Of a stretch of 64,000 bases of DNA, positions 55,297 through 64,000 are shown piece after piece. The position numbers and the translations under genes were made by a program. The notes beneath the pieces are model-generated. The model was given only the letters and a program-made list of their open reading frames with translations, made no database searches and had not been told where the DNA came from. The first letter of the stretch is position 1. Each line of letters starts with the position of its first letter. The stretch is taken from the NCBI GenBank assembly GCA_002483365.1, contig DLHT01000009.1, forward strand, positions 78,844-142,843, in the 5' to 3' direction. Source of the DNA: Cellvibrio sp. UBA7661. GTDB taxonomy: Bacteria > Pseudomonadota > Gammaproteobacteria > Pseudomonadales > Cellvibrionaceae.

Positions 55297-56514
55297 TTAC
55301 TTGATAATACGACCTTTGTTGGCTGCAATACGCATACGCAATGCATTCAGTTTAATGAAACCTTCAGCATCTTTTTGGTTGTAGGCGCCTGCATCATCTT
55401 CAAAGGTTGCAACCTTTTCATCGAACAAGCTATCTACTGAACGACGGCCAACAACGTGCACAGCACCTTTATACAATTTCACACGCACATCACCATTCAC
55501 GTGCACTTGTGATTGGTCAATCATTGCCTGCATCATCATACGTTCCGGGCTCCACCAATAACCGTTATAGATCATTTCGGCGTATTTAGGCATCAAACTG
55601 TCTTTTAAATGTGCGACTTCACGATCCAGAGTTATAGATTCGATTGCACGGTGCGCACGCAGCATGATGGTGCCACCGGGAGTTTCATAACATCCACGAG
55701 ACTTCATACCTACATAGCGGTTTTCTACGATATCGAGACGACCAACGCCATTTTCTCCGCCCACTTTGTTCAGATAGGTCAGAATCTCTGCAGGAGTCAT
55801 GCGCTTACCATCAATTGCAACAACATCGCCTTTTTCATAAGTGAGTTCGAGATAGGTCGCTTTATCTGGAGCTGCCTCGGGAGCTACGGTCCAACGCCAC
55901 ATATCTTCTTCAGCTTCCGTCCATGGGTTTTCGAGGATTTTTCCTTCATAAGAGATGTGTAGCAAGTTGGCATCCATTGAGTATGGAGACTTTTTCTTCT
56001 TGGTAAAATCCACTGGAATATTATGCTGTTCGCAGTATTGCATCAGTGTTTCACGAGAGGTCAAATCCCATTCACGCCAAGGAGCAATTACCTTGATACC
56101 AGGCTTAAGAGCATAAGCCCCCAACTCAAAGCGCACCTGATCATTACCCTTACCAGTAGCGCCATGCGATATAGCATCTGCACCTACTTCATTAGCAATT
56201 TCAATCAAGCGTTTGGCAATTAATGGACGGGCAATAGAAGTACCAAGCAAATACTCACCTTCATAGATGGTATTAGCGCGGAACATAGGGAATACGAAAT
56301 CGCGGACAAATTCTTCGCGCAAGTCATCGATATAAATTTGCTTTACACCCAGCGCTTGGGCTTTAGCACGTGCCGGCTCCACTTCCTCACCCTGACCAAT
56401 GTCAGCGGTAAAAGTGATTACTTCACAATTGTAGTTTTCTTGCAGCCACTTGACGATTACGGATGTGTCGAGGCCACCGGAATAGGCCAACACCACTTTT
56501 TTGATAGATGACAT
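55297..56514 (-). CDS. argG: Argininosuccinate synthase
   Basis: ATP-dependent condensation of citrulline and aspartate in arginine synthesis. The 405-residue protein has the P-loop AYSGGLDTSVIVKWL near 10-24. The ISHGATGKGNDQVRFE and KKKKSPYSMDANLLHISYEG regions are those of the bacterial enzyme. In Pseudomonas argG is next to motY-pyrC-rnt; here it is 19 kb away on the same strand as motY. Confidence 0.97.
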   Translation of the reverse strand: MSSIKKVVLAYSGGLDTSVIVKWLQENYNCEVITFTADIGQGEEVEPARAKAQALGVKQIYIDDLREEFVRDFVFPMFRANTIYEGEYLLGTSIARPLIAKRLIEIANEVGADAISHGATGKGNDQVRFELGAYALKPGIKVIAPWREWDLTSRETLMQYCEQHNIPVDFTKKKKSPYSMDANLLHISYEGKILENPWTEAEEDMWRWTVAPEAAPDKATYLELTYEKGDVVAIDGKRMTPAEILTYLNKVGGENGVGRLDIVENRYVGMKSRGCYETPGGTIMLRAHRAIESITLDREVAHLKDSLMPKYAEMIYNGYWWSPERMMMQAMIDQSQVHVNGDVRVKLYKGAVHVVGRRSVDSLFDEKVATFEDDAGAYNQKDAEGFIKLNALRMRIAANKGRIIK

Positions 56515-56697
56515 GGGAAACTCCCGCTATAACTCGTTGACGATCACCGGGCAGGATCCACAAGCCACAGACCCCATCCTACTTGGGCGCGGAATTGTAC
56601 TCGCAAGCGGGCCAAATTCCCACAGTTGCCGTAGCGAAATACGGGGTTTTCACACCAGCCTGACAACGGCTCATCGACAGGCGAAACTGCCAAAAAC

Positions 56698-56725
56698 AAA
56701 AAAGCAGCCCGACGGCTGCTTTTTT
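56698..56725 (-). terminator. Intrinsic terminator of the chemoreceptor gene
   Basis: Arms AGCAGCC (56703-56709) and GGCTGCT (56714-56720), extended by A-run/T-run pairing, with a 4-nt loop. It lies 25 bp past the chemoreceptor stop. Confidence 0.8.
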
Positions 56726-56749
56726 GAATTTAGTGGCTACAAATAAACC

Positions 56750-58645
56750 TTAAAGGCGGAAAGTTGAGACCTTATCACTTAGGCCGCGCGCCAAATCCTG
56801 CAAACTTTTTGCTCTTTCATCGCCCTGCAGGGCAGAAGCAGCAGAGTTATCAGCAACCTGTTTAATCGCGGTGATGTTATTAAGCACCTCTTGCACAACC
56901 TGACTTTGCTCCTCAGCGGCCGTAGCAATTTGTACAGCCATGCCGCTAATGGCACCAACGGATGAGTTAATTTTATCCAGCGAATGTGATGCGCTGTCAG
57001 CATTATCTACGCTGCCTGTGGCCAAACGGCGGCTATCCTCCATAATCGCTACCGCGTTCTGCGCAGTGGATTGAAGACTGCCTATCATCGCTTGGATTTC
57101 TTCTGTACTGGCATGGGTGCGCTGCGACAGCACCCTGACTTCGTCTGCCACTACAGCAAAGCCACGCCCCTGCTCACCCGCACGCGCAGCTTCAATTGCC
57201 GCGTTGAGCGCCAACAGGTTGGTCTGCTCGGCAATACCCTGGATAGTTGCCAGAATACCGCTGATATTTTGTGCATTATTGTTGAGCGTAGATATAACTG
57301 TGCCTGCCTGCTCGACTTTTTGAGCCAGAACCACGATAGAGTCGCGTGTTTTATCGACTTGCAATTTACCTTCACTCGCGCTGCTGACTGACTCTCGCAC
57401 TGAGTCCGCAGTATGCTCTGCGTGATGGGCAATTTCGTGGGTAGCACTGGTCATTTCATTCATGGCCTGAGCAACCATGCCTATTTGTTGTTGTTGCACC
57501 CCGAGATCACGCACCGAAGATACCGCCGAATCCGCCATTGCGCGGGCATTGTCCTGCAAGTCATTGGCTTGGGCGCGGATATGTTTTACCAGATCATTCA
57601 TGTGATCGACGAATGAGTTGAAGTTTGCAGCCAGCAAACCGACCTCATCGTTTGATGTCAATGGCAAACGGCGCGACAAATCCCCACCACCTGAAGCAAT
57701 ATCCGACAGCGATTGGGATACGGTATGCAATGGCTTCAACAGCACCCCAATAAACCAATTCAACACAATTAAAATCGCTACCAACAACACCAAAATAGCA
57801 GCCAATTGCCCCATCAAAGCGGAGTGAACCGGCGCTACCAATAACTTGCGATCAAGCACCATCACCAAAACCAGATTTGAGCCAGGGATGGCATCAGCAA
57901 ACACTTGAGTACTTTTTCCATCCAGTTGAATCAAATGCAATTCATCTTTATCCCTGAGAACTTTTTCAAGCTGCGATTGAGTCAGATCAGTTGAAATATC
58001 CAGTAAAGGTTTATTCAGCAGCTTTTGATCTGCATGCGAAAACACTTTGTCACCGCGCGCAATAAACATGTAGCCATTGCCGGGCAGATCGATATCACGC
58101 AATTGCTGAACGATATCGTCAATAACAACGTCGATACCCAATATAGCTTTTATACTGCCATCGGAATTGATTACTGCACGCCCTAAGGACACCACATTTT
58201 TACCCGTTGCCGATGCAATGGTAGGGCTCTCGATAGTTGTTTCGCGCGGGCGTTCCAATGCATGGATATACCAATGCCACACACGAGGGTCATCATTGCC
58301 TGCTGCCATTACCAGATTGTTAGCGTTGTACAACTTACCATCTGCGAATGCCAAAAAGCTGTTGTCAACATCTGCAGATACTTTTACTTGCGTAAGATGA
58401 GCGTTGTAACTTTCTTCACTGGCGCTAGCCGGAAAGCCTTCCAACGCCTTGCCTTTCAATTCAAACCAGTCGCTTACGTATTTGCTGAACGTAGCGGAAA
58501 TACCCGCAACCTGGCGATGGATATTATTTTCCATCGCCTTCATGGCGGATACGTAAGAGAGAAATGAAACAGCACACCCGACAAGCAACAGGGATACTGC
58601 AACAGAGGTACTGATCTTTTTGCGTAATGACCAACTAGCTGCCAT
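56750..58645 (-). CDS. Methyl-accepting chemotaxis protein with dCache sensor
   Basis: A 631-residue transmembrane chemoreceptor. TM1 (about 11-31), a periplasmic dCache-type sensor (about 35-275, with FADGKLYNANNL and GIDVVIDDIVQQL), and TM2 (about 277-297) lead to HAMP and a cytoplasmic signalling domain. The hairpin tip is GIAEQTNLLALNAAIEAARA. The ATG at 58645, preceded by GGAGG, is chosen over an upstream start at 58672. The ligand is unknown. The end of sbcB just upstream contains a sigma-28-like -10 element. Confidence 0.93.
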   Translation of the reverse strand: MAASWSLRKKISTSVAVSLLLVGCAVSFLSYVSAMKAMENNIHRQVAGISATFSKYVSDWFELKGKALEGFPASASEESYNAHLTQVKVSADVDNSFLAFADGKLYNANNLVMAAGNDDPRVWHWYIHALERPRETTIESPTIASATGKNVVSLGRAVINSDGSIKAILGIDVVIDDIVQQLRDIDLPGNGYMFIARGDKVFSHADQKLLNKPLLDISTDLTQSQLEKVLRDKDELHLIQLDGKSTQVFADAIPGSNLVLVMVLDRKLLVAPVHSALMGQLAAILVLLVAILIVLNWFIGVLLKPLHTVSQSLSDIASGGGDLSRRLPLTSNDEVGLLAANFNSFVDHMNDLVKHIRAQANDLQDNARAMADSAVSSVRDLGVQQQQIGMVAQAMNEMTSATHEIAHHAEHTADSVRESVSSASEGKLQVDKTRDSIVVLAQKVEQAGTVISTLNNNAQNISGILATIQGIAEQTNLLALNAAIEAARAGEQGRGFAVVADEVRVLSQRTHASTEEIQAMIGSLQSTAQNAVAIMEDSRRLATGSVDNADSASHSLDKINSSVGAISGMAVQIATAAEEQSQVVQEVLNNITAIKQVADNSAASALQGDERAKSLQDLARGLSDKVSTFRL

Positions 58646-58714
58646 TGTCTGGCCTCCGGAATAGTGGTCCATCCTGAGGGATGGGTAGTTGTTATTTGTA
58701 GTAATAAAATCTTG

Positions 58715-60187
58715 TTATTTTTCTAGCTTATCGGCATAAACACTTAATTGCTTTAGCAAATCTTTCTGTTCAGTAGTGATATCCGGCGCTACTAACAGCG
58801 ACGCCACACGTTCCCGAAAATCAGCCAGAGTTAAACCGCCCTGTGCTTCTTTGGCGGTCAATCGCCAGCGACAAAACGCTTCCCATCGCTTTTGCTCGAT
58901 ACTATTGAGACTAGACGGAAAATGGCGCGCGCGGTAGCGAAACAACATTTCTTTAAGCCGCTCATCGCGAAAAGGAAAGGTTTCCACCGCCAATTGTTCT
59001 GGCGTCGCTTTGCGAACACGTGCCATCAGCTGCTTATCCGCATCATCAAAAAAACCGCTGTATAACATTTGCTCAGGGTCGGTTTTTTCGGCAAATCCGT
59101 TTTCACTGTAAAGCTGATGTAAGGTCTGCTGCAATTGCTGTTGCTCTGACAAAGTTAAATTGCGCAGGCGTTGCCAATGGTTTTCACATAATGACTTATC
59201 AATATGCAGCCGCTGCGCAGTTGCATCATCCAACATATTGGCAGGCAGGATCATAGGGGTTTTGTTGAGATGGATTTCTTTGAGTGCCAATCGCTCAACA
59301 CCGTCAGGCAAATCCACGGAGCGGGTATACAAACGCACACGCAACTCTTCTACCGATAAACCCAATAACGCGGAAGGATCCGACGCTAAATTAAACGCGA
59401 TTACCGAATTCTTGTTGGTGGGGTGCATGGCCAATGGCAACACCAGCGCGGTATTGCCATTTTCAGCTGGAAAACGCGATGAGATATGCAGCACCGGTTT
59501 GTGACTATCAATATCAATCAGGCTGGCGACAAATCGCTTATCACGCAATTTATAAGCATAGTCATACAACTTGGGCTGACGGGTTTTGATGAGCTTCGCC
59601 ACGGCGATAGTTGCATAGACATCCGATAATGCATCATGCGCTGCTTCGTGCAGCAGATTATTGGCCTTGGTCAACATTTCCAGCTTGAAGCAGGGGCGAC
59701 CATCCTCATAATCCGGCCATTCAATTCCCTCCGGGCGCAAAGCGCGGGTCATACGCACCATATCGATGATGTCCCAGCGTGAATTGCCATAGCGCCACTC
59801 ACGCTCATAAGGGTCATAAAAGTTACGATAAAGCGTGTAACGGGTCACTTCGTCATCAAAACGAATCGAATTAAACCCGACCCCGCAGGTGCCAGGGCGC
59901 GACAATTCGGCATGGATACGGGCGATAAACTGGTATTCCGGCAGGCCTTTTTCTTCCGCAACCTGAGGCAATAAACCGGTGATTAGACAGGCTTCCGGTT
60001 TAGGCAATACATCTGGCGCGGGCTTGCAGTAAATCATCAGTGGCTCGCCGATAATATTGAGGTCTTCATCCGTGCGCACACCGGCAAATTGTGAAGGCCG
60101 ATCTATGGATGGCACCTCTCCCCATGTCTCGTAATCGTGCCAGTACAGCGTATGTTGTTGCTCACCCTTGGTCATAGTTATATCCAT
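58715..60187 (-). CDS. sbcB: Exodeoxyribonuclease I
   Basis: 3'-5' single-strand DNA exonuclease used in recombination and mismatch repair. Motifs of the DEDDh family: LYWHDYETWG (Exo I), GFNSIRFDDEVTRY (Exo II) and HDALSDVYATIAVA (Exo III); the SH3-like and C-terminal helical domains follow. Two ATG starts are close together, 60187 (MDITMTKGE) and 60175 (MTKGEQQ). The frame opens further up at 60244 without family similarity. Confidence 0.95.
   Translation of the reverse strand: MDITMTKGEQQHTLYWHDYETWGEVPSIDRPSQFAGVRTDEDLNIIGEPLMIYCKPAPDVLPKPEACLITGLLPQVAEEKGLPEYQFIARIHAELSRPGTCGVGFNSIRFDDEVTRYTLYRNFYDPYEREWRYGNSRWDIIDMVRMTRALRPEGIEWPDYEDGRPCFKLEMLTKANNLLHEAAHDALSDVYATIAVAKLIKTRQPKLYDYAYKLRDKRFVASLIDIDSHKPVLHISSRFPAENGNTALVLPLAMHPTNKNSVIAFNLASDPSALLGLSVEELRVRLYTRSVDLPDGVERLALKEIHLNKTPMILPANMLDDATAQRLHIDKSLCENHWQRLRNLTLSEQQQLQQTLHQLYSENGFAEKTDPEQMLYSGFFDDADKQLMARVRKATPEQLAVETFPFRDERLKEMLFRYRARHFPSSLNSIEQKRWEAFCRWRLTAKEAQGGLTLADFRERVASLLVAPDITTEQKDLLKQLSVYADKLEK
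58728..58755 (-). promoter_or_regulatory. Possible sigma-28 (FliA) promoter for the chemoreceptor gene
   Basis: On the minus strand TAAA (58752-58755) and GCCGATAA (58728-58735) are separated by 16 bp. The usual FliA spacing is 15. The site overlaps the 3' end of sbcB and lies about 80 bp before the chemoreceptor start. Confidence 0.35.
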
Positions 60188-60386
60188 CGATAGAAAAATA
60201 ATCGTTATCCTGCCGAAACCCGAATTGCAATGTAACACCCGCAAGCGGCTTTCCCCTATACTGCCGCCACATTCGGGTCACACCTCGCCCTCACCAAAGC
60301 CAATATAAAAACCTTAACTAAAAACACTGGTGAACAACCAGAATCAAGCGACCCCAAGCCAGAGACAACAACAATTGGAGCCTGCC

Positions 60387-61016
60387 ATGAGTGATTTAGA
60401 TAGCCTGTTTGCCGCCAACATAAAATGGGCATCAGATATCAAACGGGAAGACCCCGAGTTCTTTTCCAACCTGGCCAAACAACAAGCCCCGGAATATTTA
60501 TGGATAGGCTGTTCTGACAGCCGTGTACCTGCCAACCAGATTCTTAATCTGGCTCCGGGCGAGATTTTTGTACACCGTAATGTGGCAAACGTAGTGATTC
60601 ACACTGATCTGAACTGCATGACAGTATTGAATTACGCCGTAGAATTTTTGAAAGTGAAGCATGTGATGGTCACCGGCCACTATGGTTGCGGTGGCGTCAG
60701 GGCCGCGCTGGAAAATCAAAAACTCGGGCTGATTGATTACTGGTTGCGCAATATTCGCGATGTGTATTACAACAACAAAAATGTCCTTGATCGACTGGAT
60801 GATCAGAATGAGCGCGTAAACCGCCTATGTGAGCTTAACGTCATCCAACAAGTCGACAATATCTCCCGCAGCAACATCGTGCAAAACGCATGGGCTCGCG
60901 GCCAGGAGTTAACCATTCACGGTTGGATTTACGATATTCATGACGGCATTTTGCATAAGCTGACACCGCCTATTGATTGCATCGAAAAAATCCCGGAACA
61001 ATACCGCCTATATTAA
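60387..61016 (+). CDS. can: Beta-class carbonic anhydrase
   Basis: Zinc enzyme interconverting CO2 and bicarbonate. The 209-residue protein has the ligands Cys and Asp in WIGCSDSRVPAN (near 38-49) and His/Cys in TGHYGCGGV (near 96-104). LAPGEIFVHRNVANVV lies between them. The ATG at 60387 with GGAG upstream is preferred; a GTG at 60330 opens the frame but has no family similarity before it. Confidence 0.96.
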   Translation: MSDLDSLFAANIKWASDIKREDPEFFSNLAKQQAPEYLWIGCSDSRVPANQILNLAPGEIFVHRNVANVVIHTDLNCMTVLNYAVEFLKVKHVMVTGHYGCGGVRAALENQKLGLIDYWLRNIRDVYYNNKNVLDRLDDQNERVNRLCELNVIQQVDNISRSNIVQNAWARGQELTIHGWIYDIHDGILHKLTPPIDCIEKIPEQYRLY

Positions 61017-61034
61017 TGCAATAAGGCAACACCA

Positions 61035-61059
61035 CTGTCGGGGCCTGCAGCCCCGACAG
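61035..61059. other. Strong hairpin after the carbonic anhydrase gene
   Basis: A perfect 9-bp stem, CTGTCGGGG (61035-61043) with CCCCGACAG (61051-61059), and a 7-nt loop. No T-run follows on either strand, so it is not a canonical terminator. It may act as a Rho-independent pause or mRNA 3' stabiliser. Confidence 0.5.
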
Positions 61060-61233
61060 ACAATTGCCTGACATCCTGCCCCCTCGCTCATCCCGCTAGT
61101 CATTTCCGGCCCACGTAATCTCCAGTAATAGTTCTCACCCTTTTTAATCTTTAGCATTGCCAATACCAGCCTGAACTATACTCAGGCATACACGTTGATC
61201 CCCAACAACAAACAAAATGCTGTGGAATATTCA

Positions 61234-63543
61234 ATGCAGGAACACCAACCCGTGCACCTGGATAACAGCGCGCAGAACCTTAATAGCAATGCGCTGAATC
61301 TGAATAACAACGCACTGAGCCTCGATTCATTGGAGCACGAGCAGATGCGGTCGCTGTATAACAGCCTGCCCGTCTCATTGTTATCGTCCATTGCTATTGC
61401 CATGATCCTGAGCTTCTCTCACTGGAAGGTCATCGGCCAGGCTGAAATTATTCTTTGGAATCTACTTCTGGGTAGCGCACTGCTTGCGCGTTTGATCGCG
61501 TGGATTTGCTGGCACAATCTGCATCAACTCTATTCCGCCACTTTCTGGTTAAGGCTGTTCCGGATAGGTGTATGGTTGACAGGCGCGGCTTGGGGTTCAT
61601 CTGCCCTGTTGTTGTTTGCACATGAAGATACGATTTACCAAGCACTACTTTCCTTTTCATTGGCCGGAGTTGCCAGTGGGTCGATGACCTCGCTCACGGT
61701 CGATAAGTATTCGTCGCTGGGCTTTGTCATACTCACCATCTCGCCCTTGAGTGTTGCTATTTTTCTGGAAGATGGACCAACAGCTATTGCAATGAGCAGC
61801 ATGACACTGCTCTTTATTTTTTTTGTTATCGCAAGCAGTACGCGTGCGCGGCACAACATGGAGGAGCTGCTCAATAAAAACCATCACCTCTTACAACTCT
61901 CCAGCACCCTTAATCACAAGCAAAAACTTGAGCAAATCATTAACAATGCGCAATCTATTTTTATTGGCGATGGCGATATTAAATCTGCACTAAACGAACT
62001 ACTGAGCGAAACCTTAACCATCAGCAACAGTGAATTAGGTTTTATCGGGCAAGTAGAGCGCGACCAACAGCAACAACCTTTCATGCGAGCTCTGGTTTTT
62101 TCCAGCATCAAAAAAAATGATGCCCTGTTGGAGAATTTTCGGAAAACCCATCTTCCTGAAAATGGTGAATATCGCAATTTGGATACGCTGTTTGGAAAAA
62201 TTATGCGTTCCGACAAACCCATTATCAGTCCGAATATTGCGCAAGACATGCGTGCAAGCACCCTGCCTAAAGGTCACCCGTCTATAGGAAGTTTTATTGG
62301 CATACCCATTTTTAACGGCAAGGAACAAATTGCTATTCTGGGGCTGGCAAATGCACCGCAAAGTTACACACACCAAACTGCAGAAATGTTGGAACCTATA
62401 CTAAAAAGCATTGCACAGTTCGTGCAAACTATGCATCACGAACAGCAGCATGCACAGGATAAAGCAGCGCTTGAAGCAAGCACCCAACACACCCAAACCA
62501 TTCTCAATGATATTGCCGATGGCATTATCACTATCAATAAAGCGGGCATCATCCAGACCTTCAATCACGCAGCGGAAACGATTTTTGGTTATCGGGCAAA
62601 ACAAATTATTGGGAAAAATGTCAGTGAGCTCATGCCTGAACCACATAAATCATTGCATGATGACTACTTGAAAACCCACCTTAAAACGGGCAAAAAAAAT
62701 ATTCTGGGCATTGGTCGTGAAGTAAAAGGACTAAGACGCAACGGTAAAGAATTTCCGATGGATTTAATGGTATCGCGCGTATTCCAACAGGGCGATCCAT
62801 TATTTATCGGGATCGTGCGCGACATAACCGAAAAACGGCGCATTGATGATCTACGCAACCAATTTATTAGTGCCGCCAGCAAGGAAATTCTGGGGCCGCT
62901 TAATATCATTAGCGAAGTCATCAAACTCTTACAGCAACATGATCAGGCTGCGCTACCGCACTCATTAAAAAATGCGATCCATATTGCACACACTAATAGT
63001 ATCCATCTGCAAAAACTCATGGCCGATTTGTTAGAGATGCAAACCCTCTCCCAAATTGACTCTAACTATCAGCTGACCTCGCACGCCGTAATCCCTTTAA
63101 TCGAACAAGCAGTACAACGCAATCGCGCGTATAACGAAATCTATCAGTGCAAACCCCAGATTACATCCACTGCTACCGACTTGGCAATTCTGGTAGATAA
63201 AACACGGCTCATTCAGGTATTAACGCAGTTACTGCAATACTCGCTAACCTATTCAGTACCCGATAGCCTTCTTAACATTCATGTTTACGAAGATCGCAGC
63301 CGGGTAAAAATTTCAATGACAATACTCAACCATAAAATGAGCACCGACATACGGAAAAATCTGCAATTATTTTTCACCGCAGAAACAGGGAATACTGTTG
63401 GAAAGCCACACGACGACGGCCCGCTAGGCCTTATTCTTGCCAAAGAAATGATTGGAAAAATGCATGGCAAAATAACACTCGAGAACAAAGGAGAGAGTGA
63501 TTATTTTGTTGTTGAATTTCCACAGGCGATAAAAACCTACTAA
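61234..63543 (+). CDS. Membrane GAF-PAS sensor resembling a histidine kinase, probable pseudokinase
   Basis: A 769-residue inner-membrane sensor. An Asn/Leu-rich N-terminus with repeated NALNLNN-type units (about 11-34) precedes five or six transmembrane helices (about 50-205), a GAF domain (about 250-410), and a PAS domain (about 425-545, ending FIGIVRDITEKRR). The C-terminal part aligns with a histidine-kinase core, but the phosphorylation box reads FISAASKEILGPLN, with Lys where His is expected. The ATP-binding half has only GPLGLILAK in place of a GTGLGLAI box. Autophosphorylation is therefore unlikely. The ATG at 61234 is preferred; the frame opens at TTG 61195. No regulator gene is adjacent. 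Confidence 0.8.
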   Translation: MQEHQPVHLDNSAQNLNSNALNLNNNALSLDSLEHEQMRSLYNSLPVSLLSSIAIAMILSFSHWKVIGQAEIILWNLLLGSALLARLIAWICWHNLHQLYSATFWLRLFRIGVWLTGAAWGSSALLLFAHEDTIYQALLSFSLAGVASGSMTSLTVDKYSSLGFVILTISPLSVAIFLEDGPTAIAMSSMTLLFIFFVIASSTRARHNMEELLNKNHHLLQLSSTLNHKQKLEQIINNAQSIFIGDGDIKSALNELLSETLTISNSELGFIGQVERDQQQQPFMRALVFSSIKKNDALLENFRKTHLPENGEYRNLDTLFGKIMRSDKPIISPNIAQDMRASTLPKGHPSIGSFIGIPIFNGKEQIAILGLANAPQSYTHQTAEMLEPILKSIAQFVQTMHHEQQHAQDKAALEASTQHTQTILNDIADGIITINKAGIIQTFNHAAETIFGYRAKQIIGKNVSELMPEPHKSLHDDYLKTHLKTGKKNILGIGREVKGLRRNGKEFPMDLMVSRVFQQGDPLFIGIVRDITEKRRIDDLRNQFISAASKEILGPLNIISEVIKLLQQHDQAALPHSLKNAIHIAHTNSIHLQKLMADLLEMQTLSQIDSNYQLTSHAVIPLIEQAVQRNRAYNEIYQCKPQITSTATDLAILVDKTRLIQVLTQLLQYSLTYSVPDSLLNIHVYEDRSRVKISMTILNHKMSTDIRKNLQLFFTAETGNTVGKPHDDGPLGLILAKEMIGKMHGKITLENKGESDYFVVEFPQAIKTY

Positions 63544-63656
63544 ATCACAACTACCAAATGATAACCCCCAGAGCGAGAAATGGTTTTTTTGATGCTGACA
63601 AAATCAGCGTCACCATAATCAAATTCACGCACTGGCGGATTATTCACAGCGGCCAT
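63540..63656 (-). pseudogene. Possible N-terminal remnant of a CheR-type methyltransferase
   Basis: A 38-codon frame beginning ATG at 63656. The segment PPVREFDYGDADFVSIKKTI resembles the start of CheR proteins, which commonly read REF-x-x-x-DxDF-x-x-I. The frame stops at 63540, overlapping the end of the upstream sensor gene on the other strand. Nothing of the rest of CheR is present. The match is short, so this is tentative. Confidence 0.35.
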
Positions 63657-63720
63657 CCCGTTGTGCTACGTTTTGTCGGACCGAGACTGAATCATCCACA
63701 ATCAATACTTGTTTGCTCAT
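63640..63720 (-). pseudogene. Truncated CheY-like response regulator gene
   Basis: The ATG at 63720 opens MSKQVLIVDDSVSVRQ, the characteristic first strand and Asp pair of a receiver domain. After about 18 conserved residues the frame becomes unrelated and stops at 63640, giving only 26 codons against about 120 normally. AGG is present upstream. It appears to be the 5' end of a response regulator left after a deletion. Confidence 0.65.
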
Positions 63721-63745
63721 ACACCTAAGACCCTTGTCGTTACCA

Positions 63746-64000
63746 TTAAAACGGACGGATTACTGCCCTGATTAAATTGCCTGGCGCTACCACTTCCACT
63801 TGCTGCGCAAGATTGCGAATTAGTTGTAATCCGCGGCCCGATAACCCATCGCTTTCTTGAGTGTTACGCTCTTGGTAACAATAACCTGCACCACTATCTT
63901 GCACGCTGACATGCAACTTCGATTGCGCGCCATTCGCTTCCCACACTAAACGCAATTCAATGGTGTCATCATTGGTAAGCTGTTCAAGACGACGTTCTCG
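63746..64000 (-). CDS. RsbW-like anti-sigma serine kinase / HATPase domain protein (partial)
   Basis: C-terminal 84 or so residues of a GHKL ATPase; the rest is beyond the window. The N- and G-box elements are visible: VSVQDSGAGYCYQE, and GLSGRGLQLIRNLAQQVEV. The open reading frame continues unbroken to the window edge. The family acts in partner switching with STAS anti-anti-sigma factors. It lies upstream of the truncated response regulator on the same strand. Confidence 0.75.
   Translation of the reverse strand, partial: RERRLEQLTNDDTIELRLVWEANGAQSKLHVSVQDSGAGYCYQERNTQESDGLSGRGLQLIRNLAQQVEVVAPGNLIRAVIRPF

Overview
The window comes from a gammaproteobacterium that degrades plant and fungal polysaccharides, most likely Cellvibrio or a close relative in the Cellvibrionaceae. 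The evidence is a GH11 xylanase with a CBM60-type module, a GH18 chitinase with two small carbohydrate-binding modules joined by long serine-rich linkers, and a serine-rich CotH lipoprotein. Housekeeping gene order resembles Pseudomonas. This assignment rests on recognised families and remembered synteny, not on a database search.

Layout. 0-5 kb: end of clpA, clpS, divergent cspD, monomeric NADP isocitrate dehydrogenase and rluE. 5-17 kb: HD-GYP phosphodiesterase, mazG-relA-rlmD, CotH lipoprotein, cysM and the hybrid kinase barA/gacS. 17-22.7 kb: lepA-lepB-DUF4845-rnc-era-recO, all on the minus strand. 22.9-31.3 kb: an accessory block between lepA and the degP/mucD protease. It holds a hemerythrin-like protein, three consecutive genes for exported proteins of unknown role, two paralogous membrane-anchored helical-repeat proteins and the xylanase. 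31.4-38.7 kb: degP, motY, pyrC, rnt, a periplasmic catalase-like peroxidase, a MaoC hydratase and a tandem universal stress protein. 38.9-46 kb: chitinase, djlA, selO, gloA and an Omp85-type outer-membrane protein. 46.2-55 kb: a complete cbb3 cytochrome oxidase locus, ccoNOQP then ccoGHIS, with a SafE/DsbD-like membrane protein carrying a His/Met-rich tail. A perfect FNR/ANR-type palindrome lies upstream of ccoN. 55.3-64 kb: argG, a chemoreceptor, sbcB, a beta-carbonic anhydrase, a sensor protein resembling a histidine kinase but lacking the phospho-accepting histidine, remnants of chemotaxis genes, and a partial RsbW-like ATPase.

How the parts fit. The core genes serve growth and stress control (RelA, MazG, Clp, BarA, DegP), translation and RNA processing (LepA, Era, RNase III, RlmD, RluE, RNase T) and low-oxygen respiration (cbb3 with its copper-loading machinery; a second near-consensus ANR site precedes the universal stress gene). 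The polysaccharide genes are single inserts in this conserved background, each with its own terminator; the chitinase has a well-formed operator/promoter and the xylanase has inverted repeats upstream. The least explained material is the exported three-gene cassette with the two facing helical-repeat paralogues (23.7-29.8 kb), and the pseudokinase with decayed chemotaxis genes at 61.2-63.7 kb. No tRNA, rRNA, insertion sequence, prophage or CRISPR array was recognised.
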